From Paraphaeosphaeria minitans (Eukaryota; Ascomycota; Dothideomycetes; Pleosporales; Didymosphaeriaceae): a DNA stretch of 64,000 bases. The DNA lies in assembly GCA_015832175.1 (NCBI GenBank), contig WJXW01000010.1, forward strand, positions 124,001 to 188,000. The letters are read 5' to 3'. The notes under the pieces are model-generated. The model did not search any database. It saw only the letters and a list, made by a program, of their open reading frames with translations, and was not told the origin of the DNA. Positions 33,119 to 43,331 of the stretch are shown in pieces (positions within the stretch are counted from its first letter, which is position 1; every line of letters starts with the position of its first letter). The translations under genes were made by a program, and so were the position numbers.

Positions 33119-35901
33119 TGTGTTCTTCAGGTAGAGCTAAACTAGAGTGACGTAAGTGAGAAGGTCGAGTATAGATATAGCCGCTGATGACAAAGGCGGG
33201 ATTCGTGAGGAGTTGGCAATTAGGCGTGTCGCTGAAACTCCCGAGCTTATTTTTCCGCCGACTGTGCTATGTGACCTTCACCATTGGCCATTCTGTTCAA
33301 CGTATTGACTTAGCAGACGAAAATGCGATAGGATCAACCTTTTAAAACAACGACGGAGTTGCCAGGGTACTGGGAGAGTAGGCGGAGGAATGCTTTAGCA
33401 AGACGGCTCGAGTGCAGCTGAGCAAGTGGAAAGCTCTATTCGACGGTCCGATTGTCGCAGTCGAGAAAATTTCCACAGAAGCATATTTGGCCACAGCTTT
33501 TATGATTATCTATTTGAATGGTTGGTAAGGAACATACATAGACTAAACACCAGTCTCCCAAACTCAACCGATAGACAGCCTGTTGCATCATGACAAAAGA
33601 CCTATCGTAAGTGGCGCTGCCTAGAGACAACATAAAGTCAAGACTTGTGCAATCATTAGTTTGTATGACTCCACGCCATTCCAGGTGGAGTGTCCAGTTC
33701 TGGAAACGCCATGAGTCTGTCTTTGGTAGCTGCTTATTGGCCTGGCTCATAAGAATCCTTCAAGTTCTAGGAGCATGATAGCCATAGAATACGATGGCTT
33801 CCTCATGGGCTGGAAAGCGCTACGAGCTAGTCCCATGGTGGCTGTCCTAGGAATATAGATGCAAGTGGCAGCCATTGGAGAGACGAGGATCTTAACGAAG
33901 ATACAACCCGCATAACCCAGCAGATACCCAGCGTCACGCCTGCGTTCATCGTTTGTAACACAATAAAATAACCATAAGTATTGGATGGGCGGTACCAAGG
34001 TCATAGAACCCTGGATTGTAGGTCTCCTGGGGAAAGGGGTACCGAAGCATGGCCGCGACGTTGACGTGAACACGCCGAAAATGAGTCGCTGGATCACATT
34101 TCTTGACGGAGTCACGACTGGTGATTTCAAGATAGACGTCGAAGCACTGGCCTTGCGGTGCGTGTCGAAGCGGAAGTCGAAACACGGTGGAGTCACTGTG
34201 GCGAACGCCACCCCGCTGATCGTTTGGCAAACAATATCTACCAGAAGTGATTGCTCTTGACTCCAGCTCTTCGAGACAAATCGCTGTATCGTACCTACTG
34301 CATGAACATTATCTAGAGCACAGCGTGGCCTTAGTCTTCACTTCACCGCCAGTGGAGGGACTTTGTCCGTCACTGCTGGTGCCTGGGCCAGGAAGGCAAA
34401 TGCGCCCGACTAGAGCATCCGCCCTGGAGATACCTATTAGGTTGCTCGTCGCTCTGTCTCATGCCCCGGACCATGGTTGGAATGGCTGGGCCCGAGACGA
34501 TGTGTGTGGTGTGAGGGATACCTAGGTACCTGCCCTAGGCGTCCGGATAACAGGTGGGATGAACATACTCGAAGAGATTCTCGGCCCTTGTGGTCGAGAA
34601 TTTTCATGCGAGTCTGCAAAAGCGCAAGGTGTCGTACAGTCAAGAGCTTATTTCCAGTCGTGGTGGTGGGCTGGGCGAGGCGGGAGGCGGCCCTCGCCAA
34701 TGAATGCCCGCTCGCGCTTGGACCTGAAACATCACGACAAAAGGGGGCCTTTTCTCGACTTCATCTCTTCTACGCGACCTTCGAAGCGCTCTTTGGGCGC
34801 GTCGTCGCCTGTCGTCGCGTTGTGCAAGACGAGCTTCCGAACGTCGTCGCGCCCGATGTTCTTTTCGCCGTTGTGTGCGCGCGGTGGCGCGTACCGCCCT
34901 TACCATTCACTCCACCCGATCCTCTGGCATGCCGAACTATCGCAGACCTTGCCGGTACCGTAGGCCTGACGATGGTCAGTGTCGCATTTTCGCCAGAACC
35001 TGGTCGACACCTACATGGCGCAATCTAACGACGCACAGCGCCCGCAGTCTTGCCTGCGAAAGCAACCCAAGGCCCGATGTGATGCTCGAGGTTCATATTT
35101 CGCGTTGCAAGCGCAGTTACACTCGCTGGAATACTCGTTTCCATGACTGCCTGAGCCTCACCAGCGCAGCAGGGGCTCTTTTCAACAAGAACTCTACGCG
35201 CGATGCAGGTACACGGCATAGACGCCTCGAGGTCGGAACCATTTGCGGGCGGCTACATGGTAGGTCCCGCTTACCCACTTTTCCTTGTTGAAACACAAAT
35301 CCAGCACCACATACTCAGGCACCGAAAGGCTTGCAATATGGACAGCGCGTGGTGGCGTCTCCCAGTTTCGGCCAGTCTGGTGCGCTGCTCGCGATTGGCT
35401 GCTGTGATCTCTCCCGCTTCTGGCTCTGCGATTTCGTCTCACCACCCATTCACCCGCCTGATATAAGGGTTGCACCCCGTTGGGTAGCACGCTCACCTTC
35501 ACCTTCTTGTCGTTGCGCGTCGCCTCTTTCCTCCTTTTCGCCTTTCAGTCTTTTCGCACCTTCCATTCTTCGCCACAGGTGGCTTAGTTTTCAGGTCATC
35601 AAAGGTCTTCATTGCGCAGCCTTCACTTTCTTTTCTTCTTATTGGCCGTATTGTGAACAATGCCTTTGTCGCATATCGAGGTGAAGGGCTAAACCTCTTC
35701 ATTTCACATTGTACTTCAACAAGCCAGTTTGTTGTGCCTCTCTACACGCCTATATGATCCTTCCTACCGCATCAACTTCCTCAACCTTCTACAACCACGA
35801 GATCATCGAAAACGAACTCAAACTACATTATTCCAAAACTGGCATACCATATTGGCTGGCCATATCGTCAAGTTAATAACCGCACATTGCCTTCACGAAC
35901 T
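33119..35901. other. Intergenic with possible debris; upstream region of the DUF7492 gene
   Basis: Minus-strand frames at 33436-33750 and 33747-34211 follow one another and may be remnants of one gene, but no motif is recognisable. From 34,300 to 35,900 the sequence is GC-richer with long overlapping frames on both strands (for example 34477-35028 and 34640-34906) that lack domains. The last few hundred bases are the likely promoter and leader of the gene at 35902. Confidence 0.35.
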
Positions 35902-37287
35902 ATGCGCTACACTTCGATCGCCGCTGCCGCGGTACTGGCCTGCGCGTCTCGGACTGCAGCGCACTCCTGGATCCAGCAAATAGTAAAGGTCAAGGACAAC
36001 GGATCGTACGTCGGAGACTGGGGCTACCCCCGGGGCTTCTGTGCTAAGGGCGACACATGTGATCCTGGCACAGTGAACAACTTTCAGATTCCTTCAAATG
36101 ATGCAAACGAATTATTCATCACCGAAAAGGACAGTCTTTGCAAAGACAGTCAAAGAAAGCCGGTGCAGTTGGATACTGCGAAGTATCCTCGCCTCAAGGC
36201 AGCTCCAGGCATGCACATCGCACTACGTTACGCGGAAAACGGGCACGTCTCTCTGAACGGTACCCCAAAGGAAGACACGAATAAGTTTAAACCCAATGCG
36301 GGAGGCACCGTTTTCATTTACGGCACCACTGACCCCAAAGAGGATGAAAAACTTGTCAATGTCTTGCGGTGGACGAAAGTGGGTAACGGTGGCGACGGCC
36401 GAGGTGTTCTCCTAGCAACAAACGACTTCGACGATGGCCGATGCTATGAAGCCAACGGCTCTCCCATTTCCATGCAGCGTGCAGCCGCTAATCCCTCCTA
36501 TGCGAAGGGGCAAACGGGCCAGGGCACCGGGGAATTTGGTCTTCCATGCGAATCGAACGTGTTATTGCCCAAGAACCTGACCGCCGGCAAGCCCTACACT
36601 CTCTACTGGGTTTGGCAGTGGAACACGCCGCCAGGAAAGGACCAAAACCGGTGGAAGGGCAAAGATGAATACTACAGCACGTGCATGGATGTAGATATCG
36701 CTGATACTTTCGCTACTGAAGCCATCGCAGATGCAAAGTACTTCTCTCCACAGCAAGACGATACGTCGGCTGCTGTGAAGAGCTTTGCCGACCGCACTGC
36801 CCAGTACACAAACCCAATCAAGGGCGAGATCGGACCGGTGTTCTCGCAGGACCAGACCGCGACGGGCGCCCCCTCAGCTTCTGGACCCGCATCCACTGCC
36901 CCGATTCCAACCCCTACAGATGTGTCCTCGATGACCACTCGCCTCGGTAACTCGCAGCCTAGCTCAGGACCGTCGACTGGCCTAGATGGTAACGGGGGCA
37001 GCGGATACGGCAATGGCAATGAAAGCAATGGAAATGCCGTCACCGTCACCGATATTGTCTACATTACCGTCACGGCGCCTAACAACGCCTCTTCCACTCT
37101 GTCGACTGTTTCGGTACCTACATCTGGGAATGTACCGGACACTTCATTGTTGCAATCTACTGGCAAGGCGCCGGCTCCAACAGACGTTCCAGCAATGGCT
37201 CAACGCCCGGGCACCGCGCAGCCAACGGCGCGTGCGGTCCCATTGCGAGGCCCGGTTCCATTCCGAGGTCGGTTCTACAGGGTATAG
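35902..37287 (+). CDS. DUF7492-type secreted protein with N-terminal His after the signal peptide
   Basis: A single-exon 461-residue protein. The ATG at 35902 (MRYTSIAAAAVLACASRTAA) starts a signal peptide; an in-frame TTG 15 bp upstream is not the start. Predicted cleavage leaves His-Ser-Trp (HSWIQQIVKVKDNGSYVGDW) at the mature N-terminus. The globular part to about residue 275 has conserved features I associate with fungal DUF7492: GYPRGF, PRLKAAPGMHIALRYAENGH, GTVFIYGTTDPKEDE, YTLYWVWQWNTPPG and STCMDVDI. A Ser/Thr/Pro/Gly-rich tail follows, ending RGRFYRV without a hydrophobic GPI signal. An N-terminal His on a secreted beta-type protein recalls the copper histidine brace of lytic polysaccharide monooxygenases, but that is inference. 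Confidence 0.85.
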   Translation: MRYTSIAAAAVLACASRTAAHSWIQQIVKVKDNGSYVGDWGYPRGFCAKGDTCDPGTVNNFQIPSNDANELFITEKDSLCKDSQRKPVQLDTAKYPRLKAAPGMHIALRYAENGHVSLNGTPKEDTNKFKPNAGGTVFIYGTTDPKEDEKLVNVLRWTKVGNGGDGRGVLLATNDFDDGRCYEANGSPISMQRAAANPSYAKGQTGQGTGEFGLPCESNVLLPKNLTAGKPYTLYWVWQWNTPPGKDQNRWKGKDEYYSTCMDVDIADTFATEAIADAKYFSPQQDDTSAAVKSFADRTAQYTNPIKGEIGPVFSQDQTATGAPSASGPASTAPIPTPTDVSSMTTRLGNSQPSSGPSTGLDGNGGSGYGNGNESNGNAVTVTDIVYITVTAPNNASSTLSTVSVPTSGNVPDTSLLQSTGKAPAPTDVPAMAQRPGTAQPTARAVPLRGPVPFRGRFYRV

Positions 37288-38038
37288 ATGCCGTCTCAGC
37301 CTTGCGTGGAGAGCGTTGACATGCGTTATGATTTTTATTTTGATTCCCCGACATCAGCATTTGTTTTCCTTTTCCAGCATCGACGTAGCATTTCTCAACC
37401 AAATAGAATTTGCATTCTCAAGGGCCGGCCGTTGAGACATATGTTGGTAAGAGGAGCGCACAAAGGTGATGGATTACGAGACATGTATATAATATTCTTA
37501 CGGCATAGGTGGCTTCCTTTGGGCTCAGGAAATACCCCTGCATACATATGGCGTTCTTTGGGATCGGTTTGAGACTTCATTGGGTTTTGGAAATCGTCCC
37601 GCAGTGCGAGATTTTGTATTGTTGTTGCTTATACTGAAATACATATACTTGTTGACAAGTACCTAGACGGTAATGCCACCTTTGAATTGAATCAAATTCC
37701 AGCATGAATGCATGGTCTATATCATCAAGTCAACTCAACTCATCGTGGAGAGTCGCAGCGTCAACCACTCAGCGTGACCTCGAATCTCATTCGTTCCAAC
37801 TCTCTTGCGTGAGCTCCTCCAACTAGACCTCAAATTCACACCGCTTGCCTAATTTTCTCATACATCAGAGACGAGGAACTCACTCGAATCTTCTTGGCAG
37901 CTGACTAACACCACCCGCCGCGCTAGCCCCAAGCTCCTCAGCAACACCGAAAGATCCATCGCGAACTCAGCAGCTCTCCACGCGCCACCGCATCCCACGC
38001 CCAGTACACCTCCGTCCGCACGCGCGCAAACCCCCATC
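37288..38038. other. Intergenic, 3' flank of the DUF7492 gene and promoter of the U2AF small subunit gene
   Basis: No gene seen. The last 250 bp are C-rich with pyrimidine stretches, the usual look of a fungal housekeeping promoter/leader. Confidence 0.4.
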
Positions 38039-38747
38039 ATGGCCAACTACCTCGCCTCCATCTTCGGCACCGAGCAGGACAAGGTCAACTGCAGTTTCTA
38101 CTACAAGATCGGCGCGTGCCGCCACGGCGACCGCTGCTCACGCAAGCACGTCAAGCCGTCGTACTCGCAGACCATCCTGCTCCCGAACCTGTACCAGAAC
38201 CCGCAGTACGACCCCAAGAACAAGATGAACCCCCAGCAGATGCAGATGCACTTTGATGCGTTCTACGAGGATATCTGGTGCGAACTGTGCCAGTACGGGC
38301 TCGTGGAGGAGGTCGTCGTGTGCGACAACAACAACGATCGTGAGTCTCCCCTTCCTTGCCTTTTTTCCCGGGGGCAAAGCAAAACACCACAAGCTCATCA
38401 GACGCTAATCATGCATGCCTACCGCAGATCTCATCGGCAACGTCTACGTGCGTTTCAAGTACGAAGAAGACGCGCAAAAGGCCTGCGATGCGCTCAACAG
38501 CCGCTGGTACGCGGGCCGCCCCATCTACTGCGAGCTGTCCCCCGTCACCGACTTCCGCGAGGCCTGTTGCCGCCTCAATTCGGGCGAGGGCTGCGTCCGC
38601 GGCGGCTTCTGCAACTTCATTCATCGCAAGGAGCCGAGCCCCGAGCTCGACAGGGATCTGGATATGAGCACGCGCAAGTGGCTCAAGGAGCGTGGCAGGG
38701 ACGAGAGGAGCATGAGCAGGAGTCCTACGCCGCCGATTAAGCGGTAG
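38039..38747 (+). CDS. U2AF1: U2 snRNP auxiliary factor small subunit (U2AF35/23)
   Basis: Two exons (38039-38339 and 38428-38747) with an 88-bp GT-AG intron give 206 residues. The start [20 protein letters not shown] is diagnostic. The order is CCCH zinc finger 1 (C-x8-C-x5-C-x3-[21 protein letters not shown]), the UHM RNA-recognition domain ([20 protein letters not shown]), then CCCH zinc finger 2 ([20 protein letters not shown]). It binds the AG dinucleotide at 3' splice sites with the large U2AF subunit in the nucleus. The C-terminus is short ([12 protein letters not shown]), nearer to S. pombe U2AF23 than to the RS-rich human protein. The intron joins CA(C/T)-split His codon NNND-HLIGN cleanly. 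Confidence 0.95.
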
Positions 38748-39514
38748 ATGCGATAGGGAGAACGAGGGAGGAAGATTGATGGATTGAGATGGACGCGGTG
38801 TTACGATATGGGCGCATGCTGAGGGCATAGACTTGTGGCGTGCAGCAGCGGACGCGGCGGAGCGCTGATCGGGCTCTGTGCACGCCAGACAATGCAAGTG
38901 CCGCGCGACAGATGGAAGCGCAAAAGAAAAGCAACCACGGCGTTAGGGAGTTTGATACCTTGTAGGTCCTGGAGCCAGGGCGCCATCTGGTGCGATTGTA
39001 CAGTACACTACATGCCCCATGCAGTCTGCTGACTGGTCTTAGGTAGATAAGTCATTGCAGTTTTGGACGATACCCAAATTGCACACTGTTTCACGCGTCT
39101 GTTCGAGAACCCTTGAGGACCTGCTTTTTATCACTTGTTTGCTAAATTTTGATTCCCATGCGATTCGCAACCGCCTGTGCGGCGTGTGGTATCATCCGTA
39201 GAATGTACAAGAAAAAGTCTGGTCATGCCGACGACGTAGCCCGCCTCTTCGGGCGGCTGCTAAACAGGGACTTTGCCCTCGGCTCGGAGCCAGAAAAGAA
39301 ACCAGTAAAACCGCCGTATGAACTCATGCGCTCGTGTATATGCGCCCGGAACTCATCATGCGGTAACGCCAATGTGGACGCGTGTCCTCCACTCAATGCA
39401 TGCGCATGGAATCCCTGGGCCAACAACCATATTGCTATCCGGTGTGCCACTTCCATTTCCCCAAGAGTACGTGCATGCGCGATATGCAGCCGACCTTCGG
39501 TTGTTCGACCCGCC
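38748..39514. other. Intergenic between converging genes, no gene seen
   Basis: Lies between the 3' ends of the U2AF gene (plus) and the small membrane protein gene (minus). Frames from 39149 on the plus strand are antisense to the latter. Confidence 0.4.
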
Positions 39515-40134
39515 TCATGTCTTGATGATGCCTTTCGACTTCAACACCAAGACTGCCGTGACGGCGCCTCCGACCAGCAGAAGAAGGCATATCCAGAACG
39601 TCCAGCACACCCACGCGCGATGCCGCCGCTTCCGGCGCTGGCCCTCGAGCCACGAATCTCTGTTAGTAGGGTCAGCGGTCACAGAAGTCCAAAACTTGAA
39701 CCGGCTCTGTGGACGCCCGGAAAATGCGAGCGTCAGCTGCGAGCCATTGCCGTGACGCGCGAAAGGGGTACTCTTCGTGCTCTGGGGGTTATGTGCTTTC
39801 ACGAGGGGTTTGAAATGTGAAGTCGAACTGGGCGACGGGGGCTCATATGCGGTGGTCGGTAAGTGGGGTGACAAAAAAGCAGGGGAGAGTGGTCGCAGGT
39901 GCGAGCTGGAAAGCAAGTGGGCTTCCGTGGTGGGTCGTATTGTTGTAGGCGAAGGCATGTCCGCGAGGGATATCACGTACGAATGCTTCAACTCGGCATG
40001 CTCGGCCAACTCTTGCTTTGCGGCGTCATCTTGGTGACTGGGGCTTGCGTCAGTGGGGTCAGAGGGGCCGGGAGACGGGGAACGTACACTGCGATGCTGA
40101 AGCGTTTCCAGAAGTTCGGGTCTTGAACCGCCAT
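39515..40134 (-). CDS. Small single-pass membrane protein with C-terminal anchor
   Basis: Two exons (40088-40134 and 39515-40037) joined across a 50-bp intron give 189 residues. I chose the ATG at 40134 because it gives MAVQDPNFWKRFSIAV-HQDD, a start I recognise from a conserved, uncharacterised fungal family. The longer single-exon frame starts only with TTG. The middle is Ser/Pro/Thr-rich and disordered. The C-terminus has DSWLEGQRRKRRHRAW followed by one hydrophobic span (about residues 158-180, VCWTFWICLLLLVGGAVTAV) and KSKGIIKT. A basic cluster before the span suggests a cytosolic N-terminus and tail-anchored topology. Function is unknown. Confidence 0.75.
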
Positions 40135-40503
40135 TGTGCTTATCGCGCTGCTGCAATTGCGAACACTGGGCTGTGGGAGAGGCGTGGAATGGACGTGGGA
40201 GTCGTGGAATGAACGTGGGCGTCGTGCTAAATGCAAAGGTTGAAGTTCAAGTCGGCTAGAACTGCACTGCAGGAGGGAAGGCGCCAAATGCGAAGTCGGA
40301 CGGTGAGACCGGGGCGGTGGTACCAATAGACTATGTCACCTGCAAAGTACGAATCCAGTGCGGCGTTTCGGTGAAGGTGGAGGGAGGTTGAAACGGAATG
40401 CGGGCGGGTACGTGTAACGTGACAGCTGCAGGCAGGCGCGACTGAGTGGGTTCGTAGTCGTCTCGTGATGGCTGAACGCTGTGCAATGTACGAAGTGAAG
40501 CTG

Positions 40504-40605
40504 GAAACGCTGGAGAAGGTGGACAGACGTGTCAATGTTTGGAAACGATGAAGAAGGTGGGCAAACGTGCCAATGTTTGGAAACACTGATCAAGGTGGAG
40601 CAAAC
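40504..40605 (+). repeat. 38-bp tandem repeat, about 2.5 copies
   Basis: GAAGGTGG(A/G)CA(G/A)ACGTG begins at 40515 and 40553, and a third partial unit begins CAAGGTGGAGCAAACG at 40591. Each complete unit contains CAATGTTTGGAAAC. Confidence 0.7.
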
Positions 40606-41180
40606 GGACGCAGCTCCTCAAGGCGCGTTTCGCACAAAAACAGCAGGACCAAGGAGTGTGGGGAAGGAACGACCAGCCTCAGGACGAGGAAAGGGCCACC
40701 GGTGTATTTGACAGCAACAGCAAGTAGCCATGGCAATTCATGCGAGGTCGCGCCTTCTTGTTCCGGCCTCACTTCCGCATGGGCCACGATTCAAACGACT
40801 CTCTTGCGGCACCATACGAGGCGAGTCATTCCAGTACTTGTCACGAGGAGCCAGGTCGCTGGGAACGCCTTCACTGTTCAGTTCGCCCAGGTGAAGGCCT
40901 CGTCCCATGGCGAACCGGTAAATTATACTCGACCAGGTGCATGGCTAGAGCCATCCTGATGATCGCTTCGTGGGCGAATCGCAGCACCGAGACGCGCGAC
41001 AGCCGTTGAGGAAGTGCCGGCCTGCAGATGAGCGCGGCCTAGTTCGCCGAGATTGCGGGATGCTTGAAACAAGGCACGATGCTTCCGCTGGCATACTGTG
41101 ACCCGGGATCTGGGAGTTTAGTTTGTTGACGGCAGTGGGCGGTCAGAACCCATTGTGACGAGATGTGGCAGAGTGGAGTG

Positions 41181-41260
41181 TAGGTAGGTAGGTAGGTAGG
41201 TAGGTAGGTAGGTAGGTAGGTAGGTAGGTAGGTAGGTAGGTAGGTAGGTAGGTAGGTAGG
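41181..41260 (+). repeat. (TAGG)20 microsatellite
   Basis: Eighty consecutive bases of perfect TAGG, about 150 bp upstream of the DUF3605 gene start. Confidence 0.97.
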
Positions 41261-41411
41261 ATGCTGCAGCGCCAGCGAGCACGCTGAGCAATGTCTAGGT
41301 AGCGCTAGGTACCTATCAAACGTGGTACCTGGACGACAGCTTTGACTTTGCCCTGTGCCATTCTCCCATACCTACCTATGCCAAATTGCAACCACATCAC
41401 ACCGTCCAACC

Positions 41412-42184
41412 ATGCCGTACGAGGAGCCACTGCCGTTCTGGCTTGTCAATGTAACGCGCGATCAATGGCCCGCAGAATGCCCCGACTTTCTCGAGGAGCT
41501 CGGAGACAAGGATCGTCGCATCATCGGGACGCCTGACTCCGAGTTCAAGAGGCTGACCTGGGACGAGGTCAAGCACTTGATCAGTACGCCTCGGAAATTT
41601 GCTTTTGTGGACTGGGGAGGGTGATCTGACGCCTGGCAGGCATCGACCGGGTGGACCTTTTCCATCGTGTGCCTTCCGAGCTCAGGCGGTATCGGCAGTT
41701 CACGCACCGACTGGTGAAGCAATATGGAAGCATTATGAATTTCATCGTCAATGAGCGGCTGCAGTGGAAGAGCATGAGCCCGCGAGGGCGGCCGTTCGAG
41801 TACGACGGTACGACGCTGAGCAACACGAGTGTGCATGGCTGATGCTGACACGACGAAGAGGACGTGAAGATTCTCTACAACGACTGGCCGTATGGAATTG
41901 ACGACAAGACGGTGCACCTGGTCATCTGGACCAAGTTCGAGCTCGAAGACGACCCGGCGACGGGCTTGTCGACGCCCGAATCCCACCGCCAGATGGATTC
42001 GTACGTGCAGAAGACGTTCGGAGGCAGGCTCAAGCCCGAGAATTTCGCATGGTTCAAGAACTGGAAGAGCCTGAAGAGCGTGCATGCCGTGGAGCACTTC
42101 CATGTCATGTTGTATGACCCGGACCCCGTGTTCATCAAGGAAATCACCAGCGACGACGTGCCAATGACGGCAAAGTTGCCGTGA
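41412..42184 (+). CDS. DUF3605 protein (N-acetylglucosamine-induced protein 1-like)
   Basis: Three exons (41412-41583, 41640-41807, 41859-42184) with 56- and 51-bp introns give 221 residues. It begins [20 protein letters not shown]. Conserved family segments are [77 protein letters not shown], and [20 protein letters not shown] followed by YDPDP. Both introns interrupt codons that rejoin in frame (HLI-S-IDRV and EYD-E-DVK). The family was first noted in Candida as induced by N-acetylglucosamine; the biochemical function is unknown. No signal peptide or membrane span is present, so it is probably cytosolic. Confidence 0.9.
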
Positions 42185-43331
42185 GTTTGGTCTACACAGT
42201 AAGTCGAGTTCAGATAGAGGGCGCATTATATACTAGGCTGGGATAGACGACTACATGGTACAGGCATTGGTCAGAACACGTGGCATTGCCATGCAGCCGA
42301 TGCAGATTGCTGGGGGCGTCTAATTTCAGCATTTTTCTTGGTGGGATCACCATGAGCTCCTGTGCGGCAACAAGGGAGCGTTTCTTGAGGTTCGCAGCAA
42401 AAGCCGCATTGTTCTGTTGGGCATGCGACGCTGGCATGACGGAAGGATCTGACCCCAACGAGGACGCTGATGAGCAGCAGCTTCAGCCAACGCGGGAGCG
42501 GCAGCAAAAGCGGGTGCAGCAGTAAAAGCGGGTGCAGAAGCGGCCCCAGCTCGAAAGGGGAATTACCGAGGGTGCGGGGACTAAACCGCTCTAGCGTGTG
42601 GCGCGGGTTGTGGCGTGGGCTGTGGCGCATACAACTCAAAGGAGGCGCATAATAAAAAATCGAAGGGGAGGTGGGACTGGTCCGTCGTCAGTGGGGGAAG
42701 GTGGCGGGTGTCATTTCTTTCCAGTGGTCCAGCGTGCAGCAAAGGGCATTTGATGGTGAGCGCACAATAGTAGGCGTCGTGCGCAAGTTGCTTTGTTGTC
42801 GCATCCTGCTTCGATGGGAGTTACTTGTACTGGCGTAGCACCACAAAGCGGTGAGAGCCTGCTTTCGCGACGGCGATAGTCTACCCACCTAGCCTCGAAA
42901 AGTTCAGCGCACGCCCCACGCCCACCGCGGCAGGAACCAGGGGCTTCGGCCCGCACAGAGGTAGTCCTCTTGTCCCTCTCGCAATTCCTCGAGGCCCGCG
43001 TGCTCTCCCTCTTCCCCGCCATAGCGAAGCCTCACGGGCGTGCACGCAGCCTTCAACAGCCCCCGGCGCCGCAAGTCCGTCCCTCAACTCCGGACTCTGC
43101 CACATTCGATCACAGTCCGTGCTCCAGGAAGGTGGGTAGCGATACCAGATGGATCAATGTGAAGAAAGCCGAAGATTGACTGACGTCCTCAGCAGCACGC
43201 TGTCTTGCGACCCCATCGCACCTTCCTCCAGGCTTCACAGGGCGCAGCCACTCCTCCGGCGTCACCCCATGCTCGAATCCCTCTGAGTGCCGCACACCTC
43301 CGCCCACCGAGGCTCCTGCAGCACCGACACC
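42185..43331. other. Intergenic, promoter/leader of HMG-CoA reductase
   Basis: No gene seen. A short imperfect repeat of AGCAGTAAAAGCGGGTGC lies at about 42500-42540. The 43,000-43,330 part is C-rich, as expected for a strongly expressed housekeeping gene leader. Confidence 0.45.

Larger units (their letters stand above)
40135..41411. other. Intergenic, contains two tandem repeats, no gene
   Basis: The shared upstream region of two divergent genes (minus-strand gene ending at 40134 and plus-strand DUF3605 gene at 41412). It contains a 38-bp tandem repeat and a TAGG microsatellite. Open frames such as 40567-40959 look like chance frames. Confidence 0.45.

Noticed and set aside
28172..34300. 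Possible secondary-metabolite cluster next to the Ppo gene
   Set aside because: No backbone enzyme (PKS, NRPS, terpene synthase) is visible; the recognisable pieces are decayed transporter and membrane-protein genes.
34477..35028. 183-codon plus-strand frame in GC-rich intergenic DNA
   Set aside because: No domain, overlapping frames on both strands are equally long, and no clear start or splice context.
39149..39820. 223-codon open frame on the plus strand
   Set aside because: Antisense to the C-terminally anchored protein; no domain and biased composition.
41462..42226. 254-codon open frame on the minus strand
   Set aside because: Antisense to the DUF3605 gene, which has strong family support and consistent splice sites.
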